Source: Selenomonadaceae bacterium (GTDB lineage: Bacteria; Bacillota; Negativicutes; Selenomonadales; Selenomonadaceae). Taken from it: DNA of 32,495 bases. Shown piece after piece: positions 24,478 through 32,040 of this stretch. The DNA is taken from contig JAFUTY010000010.1 in assembly GCA_017484005.1 (NCBI GenBank), positions 1 through 32,495 on the forward strand, in the 5' to 3' direction. The position numbers were made by a program, and so were the translations under genes. The notes beneath the pieces were generated by a model. The model did no database searches, was not told where the DNA came from, and saw only the letters and a program-made list of their open reading frames with translations. The first letter of the stretch is position 1. Each line of letters begins with the position of its first letter.

Positions 24478-25680
24478 TTAATTTAGAAAATCCCATGGAG
24501 AAATCGGCTCGCCATCTTGACGGACTTCGAAATGACAATGAGGTCCAGTCGAATTTCCAGTCGAGCCGCAGAATGAAATTGTATCGCCCTGCTTGACTTC
24601 ATCTCCAACACTGACAGCCAGCGATTGATTATGTCCGTACAGACTCGAGATTCCGCTGCCGTGATCGATTATGACTGTATTGCCATATCCAGAAATCCAT
24701 CCCGCTTGAGTGACAACTCCAGATTTTGCCGCGACGATTGGAGTTCCATATTCCGCCGCGATATCAATTCCGCTGTGAAAAATTCGATCTCCAAAAATTG
24801 GATGTGTTCTCCAACCGAATTCCGAAGTGACTTCTCCATCGACTGGCGCAATCATTTCTGAAAATGCTCCGAGATCGATTTCTTCATCCTCCGGCTCTGG
24901 ATTTTTTTGATTTCGCGTTGGAGTTCTTTGATTCGACTTCTGTTTCTTCCGAGCCTCTTCTTTCTCGCGACGAACTTTCTCCGCCGCATCCCGCTCGACG
25001 ATCAATTGCTGAATATACTCACTCGCCGCGAGCATTTCTTGATACTGCTGGTCAAAAACATCCTTATCATACATCATCGCGTCGATTAATTCCTGTTGAG
25101 CCGCGACTTTTTCGACTTGAACATCGCGAAGTTTTTCAGCCTGTTCCGTGAGTTTTTCCTGCTCGATTTTGTCCCGCTCGAGCAATATTTGCGTTGTCTC
25201 GATTTCATTACGCTGCTCGAGCATGAATCGCACGAGTTCATAATCCAGCGCAATTATTCGCTTGAAAAGATCCATTCGCGTCATGAAATCTGCAAAATCA
25301 CTCGCGCCGAGTAAAACATCGATGTAATTCAACTGCCCATTGATGTAGATATCTCGAACGCGTCTTCCGAGAACTTTTTGCTTGCTCTTGAGATTTTTTT
25401 GCGCTGTATCGAGTCGAGTCTGATTTTCATCGATTCGCGCGAGAGTTTCATCGAGCTCCGCCTGTTTTTGTTCATAAATTGCAGTCGCTTCATCAGCCGC
25501 TTCATCGAGCAGTCTTTTAGCATCTGACACCGATTCGATTTTATGTTTGAGCTTTTCACTTTGCTCGAGTGCCTCTTGAGCTTTGGAATCATAATCCTCT
25601 TTTTGTTTTTCGAGATTCGCCGCGAATGTCAGATTCGACGATAGAAATGCGATTATAATTGCGATTGAGATTTTGTTCAT
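24478..25680 (-). CDS. M23 peptidoglycan hydrolase with coiled coil (EnvC-type)
   Basis: A 400-residue exported protein. Residues 1-20 are a signal peptide ending LTFA. Residues about 22-250 are highly charged heptad-rich helices, an EnvC/PcsB-like coiled coil (for example KQKEDYDSKAQEALEQSEKL). A Pro/Gln/Asn-rich linker (about 250-270) leads to a LytM/M23 domain with EFGWRTHPIFGDRIFHSGID (zinc-binding His and Asp) and GPHCHFEVR (catalytic and zinc-binding His). All catalytic residues are present, unlike some degenerate regulators. In other bacteria FtsEX opens such proteins to activate wall cleavage at division; ftsEX lies about 2 kb upstream on the same strand, separated by two inserted genes. 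Its ATG overlaps the preceding stop (ATGA). Confidence 0.92.
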   Translation of the reverse strand: MNKISIAIIIAFLSSNLTFAANLEKQKEDYDSKAQEALEQSEKLKHKIESVSDAKRLLDEAADEATAIYEQKQAELDETLARIDENQTRLDTAQKNLKSKQKVLGRRVRDIYINGQLNYIDVLLGASDFADFMTRMDLFKRIIALDYELVRFMLEQRNEIETTQILLERDKIEQEKLTEQAEKLRDVQVEKVAAQQELIDAMMYDKDVFDQQYQEMLAASEYIQQLIVERDAAEKVRREKEEARKKQKSNQRTPTRNQKNPEPEDEEIDLGAFSEMIAPVDGEVTSEFGWRTHPIFGDRIFHSGIDIAAEYGTPIVAAKSGVVTQAGWISGYGNTVIIDHGSGISSLYGHNQSLAVSVGDEVKQGDTISFCGSTGNSTGPHCHFEVRQDGEPISPWDFLN

Positions 25681-26531
25681 CGTACCAATTCCTCGTGGAA
25701 AAAATAATTCACAACGATCGGAAATTGCGAATCCTGCATTGAATCCTCATTCCGAACGTATTTGAGATTTCGAGACGCCGTGAAATTTTTGATCTGCGAA
25801 TCCAAATCCTTCCAATAAGATCGATCTTTTTCCAAATAGATCTTCCGATACAAATCGAGGAGCTCTGGATATTTTTGACGAATGAAATCCAGAATTCGAG
25901 CTTTATAATCGCCACGAAGATTCAAATTCTCAAGCCAAATCAAATTGCAATGATCTTTAGTTCGATCGATTATTTCTTGAACGTCAGTGATTCCTGGAAA
26001 AATTGGTGAGATAAAACAGGTCGTTCGAATTCCTGCATCGTGAAGGATTTTCATTGCTCGAATTCGCCGCTCGATACTCACAGCGCGATCCATTTCCGCT
26101 CGAAAATTTTCATCGAGAGTATTGATTGAAAATGAAACTCTAGCCTCTGGAAATTTTTTGATCAAATCGATATCGCGAATCACGAGATCAGATTTTGTCG
26201 CGATACTGATTTTGCATCCGCTGTCGATCATTTGCTCGAGAAATGATCTTGTACGTTTGAATTTCTCCTCGCACGGCTGATATGGATCTGTCACTGAACC
26301 GATGAAAAATTCCCTGCCTGAATATTTTTTTGGATTTTTGATTGGCGTCCAAAATTTCACATCGACAAACTCGCCCCATGGCTCGCGATGATTGGTGAAT
26401 CGTTTCATAAAAGATGCATAACAATATCGACATGCATGCTCGCAACCGACGTATGGATTCACCGAATAATCTGCAACTGGAAGATTCGATTTTGTCGGAA
26501 GATTTTTCGTCGTGATTTCTTTGATTTGCAT
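25677..26531 (-). CDS. Radical SAM protein, SPL/Rv2578c-like
   Basis: A 284-residue radical SAM protein. The motif CEHACRYCYA (CxxxCxxC) is at about residues 30-39, preceded by NPYVGC as in the spore-photoproduct-lyase-like / Rv2578c-like group. FIGSVTDPYQPCE and SFSINTLDENF follow. Members of this group are poorly characterised; no DNA-photoproduct lyase role can be claimed. GTG at 26540 is in frame but is part of the Shine-Dalgarno AGGTGAT, so ATG 26531 is chosen. The stop overlaps the M23 gene start, so it now heads the M23-ctpA-nrdG transcript. Confidence 0.87.
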   Translation of the reverse strand: MQIKEITTKNLPTKSNLPVADYSVNPYVGCEHACRYCYASFMKRFTNHREPWGEFVDVKFWTPIKNPKKYSGREFFIGSVTDPYQPCEEKFKRTRSFLEQMIDSGCKISIATKSDLVIRDIDLIKKFPEARVSFSINTLDENFRAEMDRAVSIERRIRAMKILHDAGIRTTCFISPIFPGITDVQEIIDRTKDHCNLIWLENLNLRGDYKARILDFIRQKYPELLDLYRKIYLEKDRSYWKDLDSQIKNFTASRNLKYVRNEDSMQDSQFPIVVNYFFHEELVR

Positions 26532-26567
26532 TTTTATCACCTGCGCGAATTTTAATCGATATCAGAA

Positions 26568-26604
26568 ATAAAAAAAATCCCCGATCATTTTTTCGATCGA
26601 GGAT
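26568..26604 (-). terminator. Minus-strand terminator upstream of the radical SAM gene
   Basis: A 10-bp stem with one mismatch (26577-26586 with 26595-26604); on the minus strand it is followed by seven or eight T, on the plus strand it is not. No minus-strand gene lies directly before it; the nearest is ftsX, 0.9 kb away across the plus-strand rpn gene. Confidence 0.8.
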
Positions 26605-26634
26605 TGTGTTATAAAATTCAAGAGAGGTGATTCG

Positions 26635-27477
26635 ATGCGCGAGAAAATAGATCTTGAGGCAAAATGGAAATCTCTAACAATCACTGACAATTTCATTTTC
26701 AGCGCGGCAATGCATAAATTTCCTGATCTTTGTCGCCGTCTTATCGAGGAAATCCTCCAGATCAAAATTATCGAGATTTTTGATCCGGATCGCGAAAAAT
26801 CTATACAATCTCGACGCGATTCAAAGGGAATTCGACTCGATGTTTATGCTGAAGATCATGGTAAACGAAGAATGTTTGATCTTGAAATGCAAACTTCGGA
26901 AGAAAAAGATCTTCCAGAGCGATTGAGATACTATCAAGGTTTGATCGATCAAAATCGATTAGAGAAAGGAAAATCTTATCGCGAGCTTTGGGATTCTTAT
27001 ATCATTTTCATTTGTGCTTTCGATTTCTGCGGATATGGAGATTATGTGTATAGTTTCAGCGATCGCTGTGATACTCATCCGGAGTATGTATTGAAAACTC
27101 GAGCACGAAAGTTTTTAATCAACACGAAGGGAACGCATGGTGAAGTCAGTCCGAATTTGAAGGAGTTCATTGATTATGTTGAAAGGAGAGTTGTGTCTGG
27201 AAAATTTTCGAGAGAAATTGATGAAGCAGTTCAAGATGTGAAAATGGAAAAGGAAGCGAGGCTGGAATTCATGAATTTGGAAATGGAGATACTCGATCGT
27301 GAATATCTTGCACGAAGAGAAGGTCGAGTTGAAGGAATTGCTGAAGGTCGAGCTGAAGAAAAAGAATTTACTGCAATGAATTTGCTCGAGATGAATATGA
27401 CTTTGGAGCAAGTTTATCGTGCAACAAAACTTCCAATGGATCGAATTATCGAGCTTGCAAATCAATTGAAAAATTGA
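26635..27477 (+). CDS. Rpn-family recombination-promoting nuclease / putative transposase
   Basis: A 280-residue PD-(D/E)XK protein. The N-terminus LTITDNFIFSAAMHKFPDLCRRLIEEIL matches the Rpn/PDDEXK_2 family. The nuclease core has GIRLDVYAEDHGKRRMFDLEMQT, with the Asp, the Glu and the Q of the D-ExQ active site, then LPERLRYYQGLID. The C-terminus has the family's low-complexity stretch with repeated EGR/EGIAEGRAEE and a closing helical domain. Rpn proteins are DNA endonucleases that raise recombination and are often in several copies. It has GAGAGGTGA before ATG. It is the only plus-strand gene in the region and interrupts an otherwise minus-strand wall operon. No inverted repeats or target duplication were found around it. 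Confidence 0.9.
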   Translation: MREKIDLEAKWKSLTITDNFIFSAAMHKFPDLCRRLIEEILQIKIIEIFDPDREKSIQSRRDSKGIRLDVYAEDHGKRRMFDLEMQTSEEKDLPERLRYYQGLIDQNRLEKGKSYRELWDSYIIFICAFDFCGYGDYVYSFSDRCDTHPEYVLKTRARKFLINTKGTHGEVSPNLKEFIDYVERRVVSGKFSREIDEAVQDVKMEKEARLEFMNLEMEILDREYLARREGRVEGIAEGRAEEKEFTAMNLLEMNMTLEQVYRATKLPMDRIIELANQLKN

Positions 27478-27488
27478 ATGTTGGAATC

Positions 27489-28373
27489 TCAAACTTCCAA
27501 GAATTTTTTCAGCGAGATTGTACTTCCAGCTGCACCGATAATCATTCCAAAAACGATAATCAAAATGCCAATGAACTTCATGTACGGATCTTGCGGGAGG
27601 AGTGGGAAAAATTTCAGTGAATCAAAAATTTTTTCACTCACGACGGAATAAAAATAGCTCAACGCAATTGCAGAAATCATTCCGCCGATGAATCCGAGAA
27701 TCACGCCTTGAATCACAAATGGAAGTCGAATGAATTCATCAGTTGCACCGACATATTTCATAATCGCGATTTCCTTCCGCCGCGCAAAAATCGTCAATCG
27801 AATCGTGTTTGAAATGATGAAAATCGTCGCACCAGCGAGAGTCAGCATCAAACATAATCCAAAAACTCGAATCATTTGAGTGATATCGAAGAGATTTTCG
27901 ACAACATCCTGCCCATATTTTGCTTCAGTGACTCCATCGATTTTTGAAATTTTTTCAGCAGTTGCAGGAACTAATCGAGCTTCGCGCATCGTGACATTAA
28001 ATCCATTCGGCAGAGGATTTTCTTCGAGCGCATCGAGCAAATATGATTGATCTCCAAGCCGAGATCGAAGTCTTTCAATCGCGACATCTTTCGAAACGAA
28101 TTCGATTGAGTTGATTCCATCGATTTTTTGAATCTCCGAGCCGACCCATCGAATTGCACCGATATCCATATCGTCGCGGAGATATACTGCGATTTGAACT
28201 TGCGATTCGACAATCGACGCCGCCCGATTCATATTCAAAACCAACAATAAAAATACTCCTAAGACGAAAAGTGAAACTGCAACAGTTCCAACTGACGCGC
28301 TTGCCATCCATGAATTTCGTCCGATTGACACCAATGATTCGCGCAAAAAATATTCTGTAGTTCGAAGTTTCAT
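27489..28373 (-). CDS. ftsX: Cell-division protein FtsX
   Basis: A 294-residue membrane protein with four transmembrane helices: one near residue 25-45, then three in the C-terminal half. The outer loop between the first and second (about 46-165) holds QVQIAVYLRDDMDIGAIRW and ENPLPNGFNVTM, which in FtsX contacts the coiled-coil hydrolase partner. KEIAIMKYVGATDEFIRLPF is the conserved loop that meets FtsE. A TTG three bases upstream is in frame; the ATG at 28373 shares TGATG with the ftsE stop and has AGGGG nine bases upstream. No terminator follows it directly; the last codons lie 12 bases from the end of the opposing rpn gene. Confidence 0.95.
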   Translation of the reverse strand: MKLRTTEYFLRESLVSIGRNSWMASASVGTVAVSLFVLGVFLLLVLNMNRAASIVESQVQIAVYLRDDMDIGAIRWVGSEIQKIDGINSIEFVSKDVAIERLRSRLGDQSYLLDALEENPLPNGFNVTMREARLVPATAEKISKIDGVTEAKYGQDVVENLFDITQMIRVFGLCLMLTLAGATIFIISNTIRLTIFARRKEIAIMKYVGATDEFIRLPFVIQGVILGFIGGMISAIALSYFYSVVSEKIFDSLKFFPLLPQDPYMKFIGILIIVFGMIIGAAGSTISLKKFLEV

Positions 28374-29047
28374 CAATAATATCCCCTTGCTTGATCTCGA
28401 ATTACATGCCCCGATTCGATTTCAATAACGCGCTTTTTCATCCCGTCAACAATCGCTTTATCGTGAGTCGCCATGACAATCGTCGTGCCGGCGTCATTGA
28501 TTCGCTGAAAAATTTGCATGATTCCCCAGCTCGTATCGGGATCAAGATTTCCAGTCGGCTCGTCAGCAATTACAATCGCTGGATCATTGACAATTGCTCG
28601 AGCTATCGCGACTCTCTGCTGCTCACCGCCGGATAGATTGTCCGGAAAATCTTTGTATCGATCGCTCAAGCCGACGATATCGAGGACAGAATTCACGCTT
28701 TTCTGCATGATTTTTCGCGGTGCTTCGATAACCTGCATCGCAAACGCTACATTTTCAAAAACCGTTTTATCCGGCAGCAGTCGATAATCTTGGAAAATTA
28801 CTCCGAGTCCGCGACGCAAATATGGAACTTCAGATTGCGACATGTGAACGACATCTTTTCCATTGACTTCGATTTCGCCAAATGTTGGAAGCTCCTCGCG
28901 CAGTAAGAGTTTGATAAATGTTGATTTCCCCGCGCCGCTCGAGCCAACGATGAAAACAAATTCGCCTTTGTTGATATCAACATTGACTCGCTCCAGCGCG
29001 ATTACTTTATTTGGATACGCCTTCGAAACATTTTTCATGTGAATCAT
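28373..29047 (-). CDS. ftsE: Cell-division ATP-binding protein FtsE
   Basis: A 224-residue ABC ATPase. Walker A GSSGAGKST, Q-loop VIFQDYRLL (the RLL-PDKTVFENVAFAM stretch is typical of FtsE), signature LSGGEQQRVAIARA, Walker B IVIADEPTGNLDPDTS and switch His TIVMATHD. With FtsX it forms an inner-membrane complex that activates wall hydrolases at the septum. The frame is open for 174 bases upstream, but AAGGAG seven bases before the ATG at 29047 and the conserved start MIHMKNVSKAYPN decide the start. Confidence 0.96.
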   Translation of the reverse strand: MIHMKNVSKAYPNKVIALERVNVDINKGEFVFIVGSSGAGKSTFIKLLLREELPTFGEIEVNGKDVVHMSQSEVPYLRRGLGVIFQDYRLLPDKTVFENVAFAMQVIEAPRKIMQKSVNSVLDIVGLSDRYKDFPDNLSGGEQQRVAIARAIVNDPAIVIADEPTGNLDPDTSWGIMQIFQRINDAGTTIVMATHDKAIVDGMKKRVIEIESGHVIRDQARGYY

Positions 29048-29091
29048 TTCAAAACTCCTTTCGAAACGAGAGAATTTTAACATTTCCGAAC

Positions 29092-29139
29092 GAAAAAAAA
29101 ACTCCCGAGGATCTTTTTGATCTTCGGGAGTCTTTTTTA
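29092..29139 (-). terminator. Terminator after the WcbI-like gene
   Basis: A 13-bp stem with one G-T pair or mismatch (29101-29113 with 29119-29131), loop of T, followed on the minus strand by nine T. The right side also has a T run, so it may work both ways. It ends the DUF2939-TlpA-WcbI transcript. Confidence 0.9.
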
Positions 29140-30185
29140 TTTTGTGAATTTCTCTGCCCAACATTGCCTGATATATTCGCGCTGAAATTCTCGAAAGTTT
29201 GCATTGAATTTCCAACACCAATAATTTGCAAAATATGTTTGAGGTTCTTCTGCAAAATCGAAGAATTTTGTGACGCTTGGATAAATCGGAATATCTGAAA
29301 TCATGAGAGAATATTTTATATTTGATTCATCGAAAAACTTTCCAAAATCGATGAAATTATCAGAATGCATACCGATGAATTGAAGAATTCGACGAGATAT
29401 CTCCACTAATCCTTGCGCAGTCGGATGATTCACGGAATAGAAAAGACGCTTTCCGAAAACATTATTCTCAACATAATCGGAGATTTTTATATCGCAAAAC
29501 CATTCACGTTTTTGAAGTTCCGCGAAAGATTTATCCGTTTGCGATTGAATGATCTCTTTAGAAAGAAAATTCGAATCACTGACTTTGTCAATAATCACAT
29601 CGATATCCGGATTCATTCCTGATTTTTCCATGATTTCATCTATATAACAATCACCATACGGAAAATATCCACCAGGTTCAGATTTGGTCGCTCCAACTAT
29701 ACGTTTATTGCGAATATTTTGAGGGAAATATCCATAAAAATAGATGTTCGGAATCCAAACGATTTTACAATTTTCCGAGAGTTTGTTGGCAATATTTTGA
29801 GTCGCAACTGATGCGCCAAATCGATTTTTCGAACTAACTCGTTGCGAGATGAAAAGATCGATTAGTTGTAAAAACTGCCCCCCCCCCCGAAAATTAAATC
29901 CATTGTTTTTTCATTATATGTATGAACTGCAGGGATCTCCAGCAGGAAATATTCTTTCCGAAATTGTATGTGATTCATAAAAATATTAACGAGTCTTATC
30001 GTCTGACAATTTCCGAAGATGACTGCACATTTCTTCTTTGATTCTTTTTTGAGCTTTTCAATTGCATCAATACAAATCGATTCCGAAACATGCTCGCGCA
30101 TCGATTTGTAATTGACGATGGAATCATTGAGTTTAAAATTGAATTCCTTGCCATTTGAATCGATAGCTTTGAATTCGAGTTCCAA
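29137..30185 (-). CDS. WcbI-like polysaccharide protein, out of frame at a G11 tract (phase-variable)
   Basis: One gene now split in two frames. The first part (30185 to the tract) has the WcbI hallmark CAVIFGNCQTIRL about residues 54-66, where GNCQ is the conserved loop. At 29878-29888 the coding strand has 11 G, after which this frame reads SFYN and stops. With 9 or 12 G the frame instead continues GQFLQLIDLFISQR, then VWIPNIYFYGYFPQNIRNKRI, Y-G-D-C-Y and on to the stop at 29137, giving about 349 residues of typical WcbI-like sequence. WcbI takes part in capsule synthesis in Burkholderia and binds CoA. The frame on both sides is intact, so the gene is probably switched by tract length and OFF here; an assembly error in the homopolymer is the alternative. 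Start TTG 30185 fits AGAGG eight bases upstream; GTG 30194 lies in the Shine-Dalgarno. Confidence 0.8.
29878..29888 (-). repeat. Homopolymeric G11 tract (contingency locus)
   Basis: Eleven C on the plus strand, G on the coding strand, inside the WcbI-like gene. I saw no comparable G or C run elsewhere in this AT-rich window. Slipped-strand change by one G restores the full frame. Confidence 0.9.
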
Positions 30186-30197
30186 TAAAATCACCTC

Positions 30198-30743
30198 TTA
30201 GCTCAATGAATCCAACACCGACTCGAGTTTAGATCGAGTAATTCCACCGACCATCGTCGCTCTAACCATTCCATTTGTATCAACGACGAGAGTTGTTGGC
30301 AGATATTCAATCTCATAACTTTCGCCTGCAAGATGTCCCGCATCGAAAAGAATCGGGAGCGCGTCATAATTTTCAGCGCGATCCTCGACAAATTCTTCCG
30401 CAGATTCCAAATCTTCATCTTGACTTATAGCGAAAAAATAAATTTCATCCTTGTGATCCGCATAAAATTCCTCAAGCTCTGGAAATTCTGCTCGGCATGG
30501 AGGACACCAGCTCGCCCAAAAATTGATAATTTGCGGACGATCCTGTCTGCCTCCAATCGTCACAGATTTTCCATCGAGCGTTTTGAGTCCAATCGCTGGT
30601 GCTTGAAAATTTTCCGCCATGATTTCAGTGTCATCCTCCTCATTGTCGAATTTATCGCTTGTGAATCCAGGCTGTTCAACTATTGCTGCCATCGCGACGA
30701 GCAGAAATAGTACAAATGTCGCGATGAAAATTTTCTTGCCGAT
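30198..30743 (-). CDS. TlpA-type periplasmic thioredoxin, probable ATC start
   Basis: A membrane-anchored thioredoxin-like reductase of the TlpA/ResA kind. The redox motif WASWCPPCRAEFPELEEFY is central, the cis-Pro loop is IEYLPTTLVVD, and a preceding segment APAIGLKTLDGKSVTI is the usual TlpA entry strand. The first in-frame ATG (30692) gives 164 residues but cuts the protein in the middle of a membrane anchor: reading back 17 codons gives GKKIFIATFVLFLLVA before it. AAAGGAG lies nine bases before an ATC at 30743, and no ATG, GTG or TTG is in frame there, so I infer ATC as start (181 residues). A GTG at 30748 is out of frame. It is followed after 12 bases by the WcbI-like gene. Confidence 0.85.
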   Translation of the reverse strand: MGKKIFIATFVLFLLVAMAAIVEQPGFTSDKFDNEEDDTEIMAENFQAPAIGLKTLDGKSVTIGGRQDRPQIINFWASWCPPCRAEFPELEEFYADHKDEIYFFAISQDEDLESAEEFVEDRAENYDALPILFDAGHLAGESYEIEYLPTTLVVDTNGMVRATMVGGITRSKLESVLDSLS

Positions 30744-30785
30744 CTCACTCTGCTCCTTTCGAATTGATTTTGGCAGCTCGATTTG

Positions 30786-31886
30786 TCATTGAATTGTCGG
30801 AAGAGCTTTGGCGAATGAAGATCTCCGCGCGAGCTCCTCGATTCGCTGATCCAAAACTCGCTCACGTTTCTGCAAACTCGCCGCAGTATCAAATGCTCCA
30901 ACTGATTCCTCGCGCAATCCTCGAATGTAATATCGCCATGCATGTATCGATAGCTCCGTTGACTGCTTTCTCAAATTTGCAAAATACATCGCGCCGGGCG
31001 GAATTGGAATTGCATCGAGTTCATCCTGCCGCGCAACTCGATTCGGAATCACATGATCCTCGATGTAAACTGCGATTTGCTCTTTTTGCGACGGTGACAG
31101 AATTCCATCCGATGACCGATTCAAATAGATAAATTCGCCCTGCTGATCGTAAAAAAGATAGTTGTAATCCGCGACAATCACTGCAGTTGCATCGATATAA
31201 TCCGCGATGTCCTTGCCGATTTTTGGAGAGATTGCGTCGAGATATGCTCGATAATTTTTGATCGCCGTGATTTTCCAATATCCATCGTCAGTTTTTTCCA
31301 GCGCAAGTTCAAAGACAAATGGAGTCTGTGTGACTTGCTCCAAAACCTCGAACATGACTGAAACATTGTCATCCTCGTCGCGAGAAATTTCGCCGAGTTT
31401 CACGAATTTTGTCGATCGAATCAGCGACCGCTCAAGCATCAGTTCAAAATCGATTCCGAGCTGTCTGCCTTTGAGCAATTCGACACCGCTCGGATCAATC
31501 CATTCATCAGTCTCAATTTTTTTTCGAAGAACTTGAGTTGTCCCTTCGACGATTTGAGGACGAACGAGCCGATAAAAATTTTCAAACAGCGCGCGCTCCG
31601 AAGGCGTGATATTGCTGTCATATGTGAATAAATCCGCCGTGAGTTCATCATATGCATCCCCCAAAACTTTTGGAAGATCCACATACTCTTCAATCGCTTT
31701 GAGATCATTCATTCGCAACGCTTTACTGAGCCGATCAATCGTATATTCCGGCGTGTGAATGTAATAAAGAAAATACCACATCGCCGCGCCAATCAATGCG
31801 AATATCAGCAGGAACGCGTATGATTTTTCTTGTCGCCGACGTCTTTCACGAATGCGAACTTTTCTTTTCCATGTAAATTCGTCCAA
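30786..31886 (-). CDS. DUF2939-like membrane-anchored protein
   Basis: A 366-residue protein. Residues about 2-22 are strongly basic (KRKVRIRERRRRQEK), followed by one transmembrane helix (YAFLLIFALIGAAMWYFLYY), so most of the protein is outside. The next stretch HTPEYTIDRLSKALRMNDLKAIEEYVDLPKVL resembles the DUF2939 start (a short-repeat helical pair with a conserved VD). The remainder is an alpha/beta region with VMFEVLEQ and KTDDGYWKITAIKNY strands as in stress-type NTF2-like or DUF2939 proteins, then a helical, charged tail. Function is unknown. The frame is open up to 32000, but a promoter (TTGACA) occupies that part. The TTG at 31886 is chosen because a Shine-Dalgarno is brought near it by a hairpin. 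Confidence 0.8.
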   Translation of the reverse strand: MDEFTWKRKVRIRERRRRQEKSYAFLLIFALIGAAMWYFLYYIHTPEYTIDRLSKALRMNDLKAIEEYVDLPKVLGDAYDELTADLFTYDSNITPSERALFENFYRLVRPQIVEGTTQVLRKKIETDEWIDPSGVELLKGRQLGIDFELMLERSLIRSTKFVKLGEISRDEDDNVSVMFEVLEQVTQTPFVFELALEKTDDGYWKITAIKNYRAYLDAISPKIGKDIADYIDATAVIVADYNYLFYDQQGEFIYLNRSSDGILSPSQKEQIAVYIEDHVIPNRVARQDELDAIPIPPGAMYFANLRKQSTELSIHAWRYYIRGLREESVGAFDTAASLQKRERVLDQRIEELARRSSFAKALPTIQ

Positions 31887-31945
31887 GATTCGTTCGCTAC
31901 AAAAAGATATTCGAGTTTCGTCGTGATTTTGTAGCGTCTCCTTTC
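31884..31945 (-). promoter_or_regulatory. Shine-Dalgarno separated from TTG start by a hairpin
   Basis: AAAGGAG is at 31938-31944. It is followed after one base by a perfect 10-bp stem (CGCTACAAAA pairing with TTTTGTAGCG, 31927-31936 with 31895-31904) and a 22-base loop. Eight bases later comes the TTG start. Folding shortens the spacing from 51 to about nine bases. Confidence 0.55.
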
Positions 31946-31971
31946 TTAATCGATTGAGAATCTGAGAAAAA

Positions 31972-32000
31972 TTTTTACTACATCGAGATCTATTTGTCAA
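31972..32000 (-). promoter_or_regulatory. Promoter for DUF2939-TlpA-WcbI transcript
   Basis: A perfect TTGACA, 17 bases, then TAAAAA on the minus strand. Transcription would start near 31965, about 80 bases before the TTG at 31886, which rules out translation from the open frame further upstream. Confidence 0.55.
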
Positions 32001-32040
32001 TGAAACTGATTCCGAATGAAAAATTCATGGAAATTAAATT

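Noticed and set aside
26540..27490. Insertion-sequence ends around the rpn gene
   Set aside because: No inverted repeats or target-site duplication could be seen on either side; Rpn genes often lack them.
27478..27507. Plus-strand terminator after rpn
   Set aside because: TTGGAA/TTCCAA with a following T run is present but is a weak 6-bp stem inside ftsX coding sequence, where the T run encodes Lys codons on the other strand.
31887..32000. 38-residue N-terminal extension of the DUF2939-like protein
   Set aside because: The start at 32000 coincides with a TTGACA promoter box and has no ribosome-binding site; the hairpin and Shine-Dalgarno lie inside the extension.
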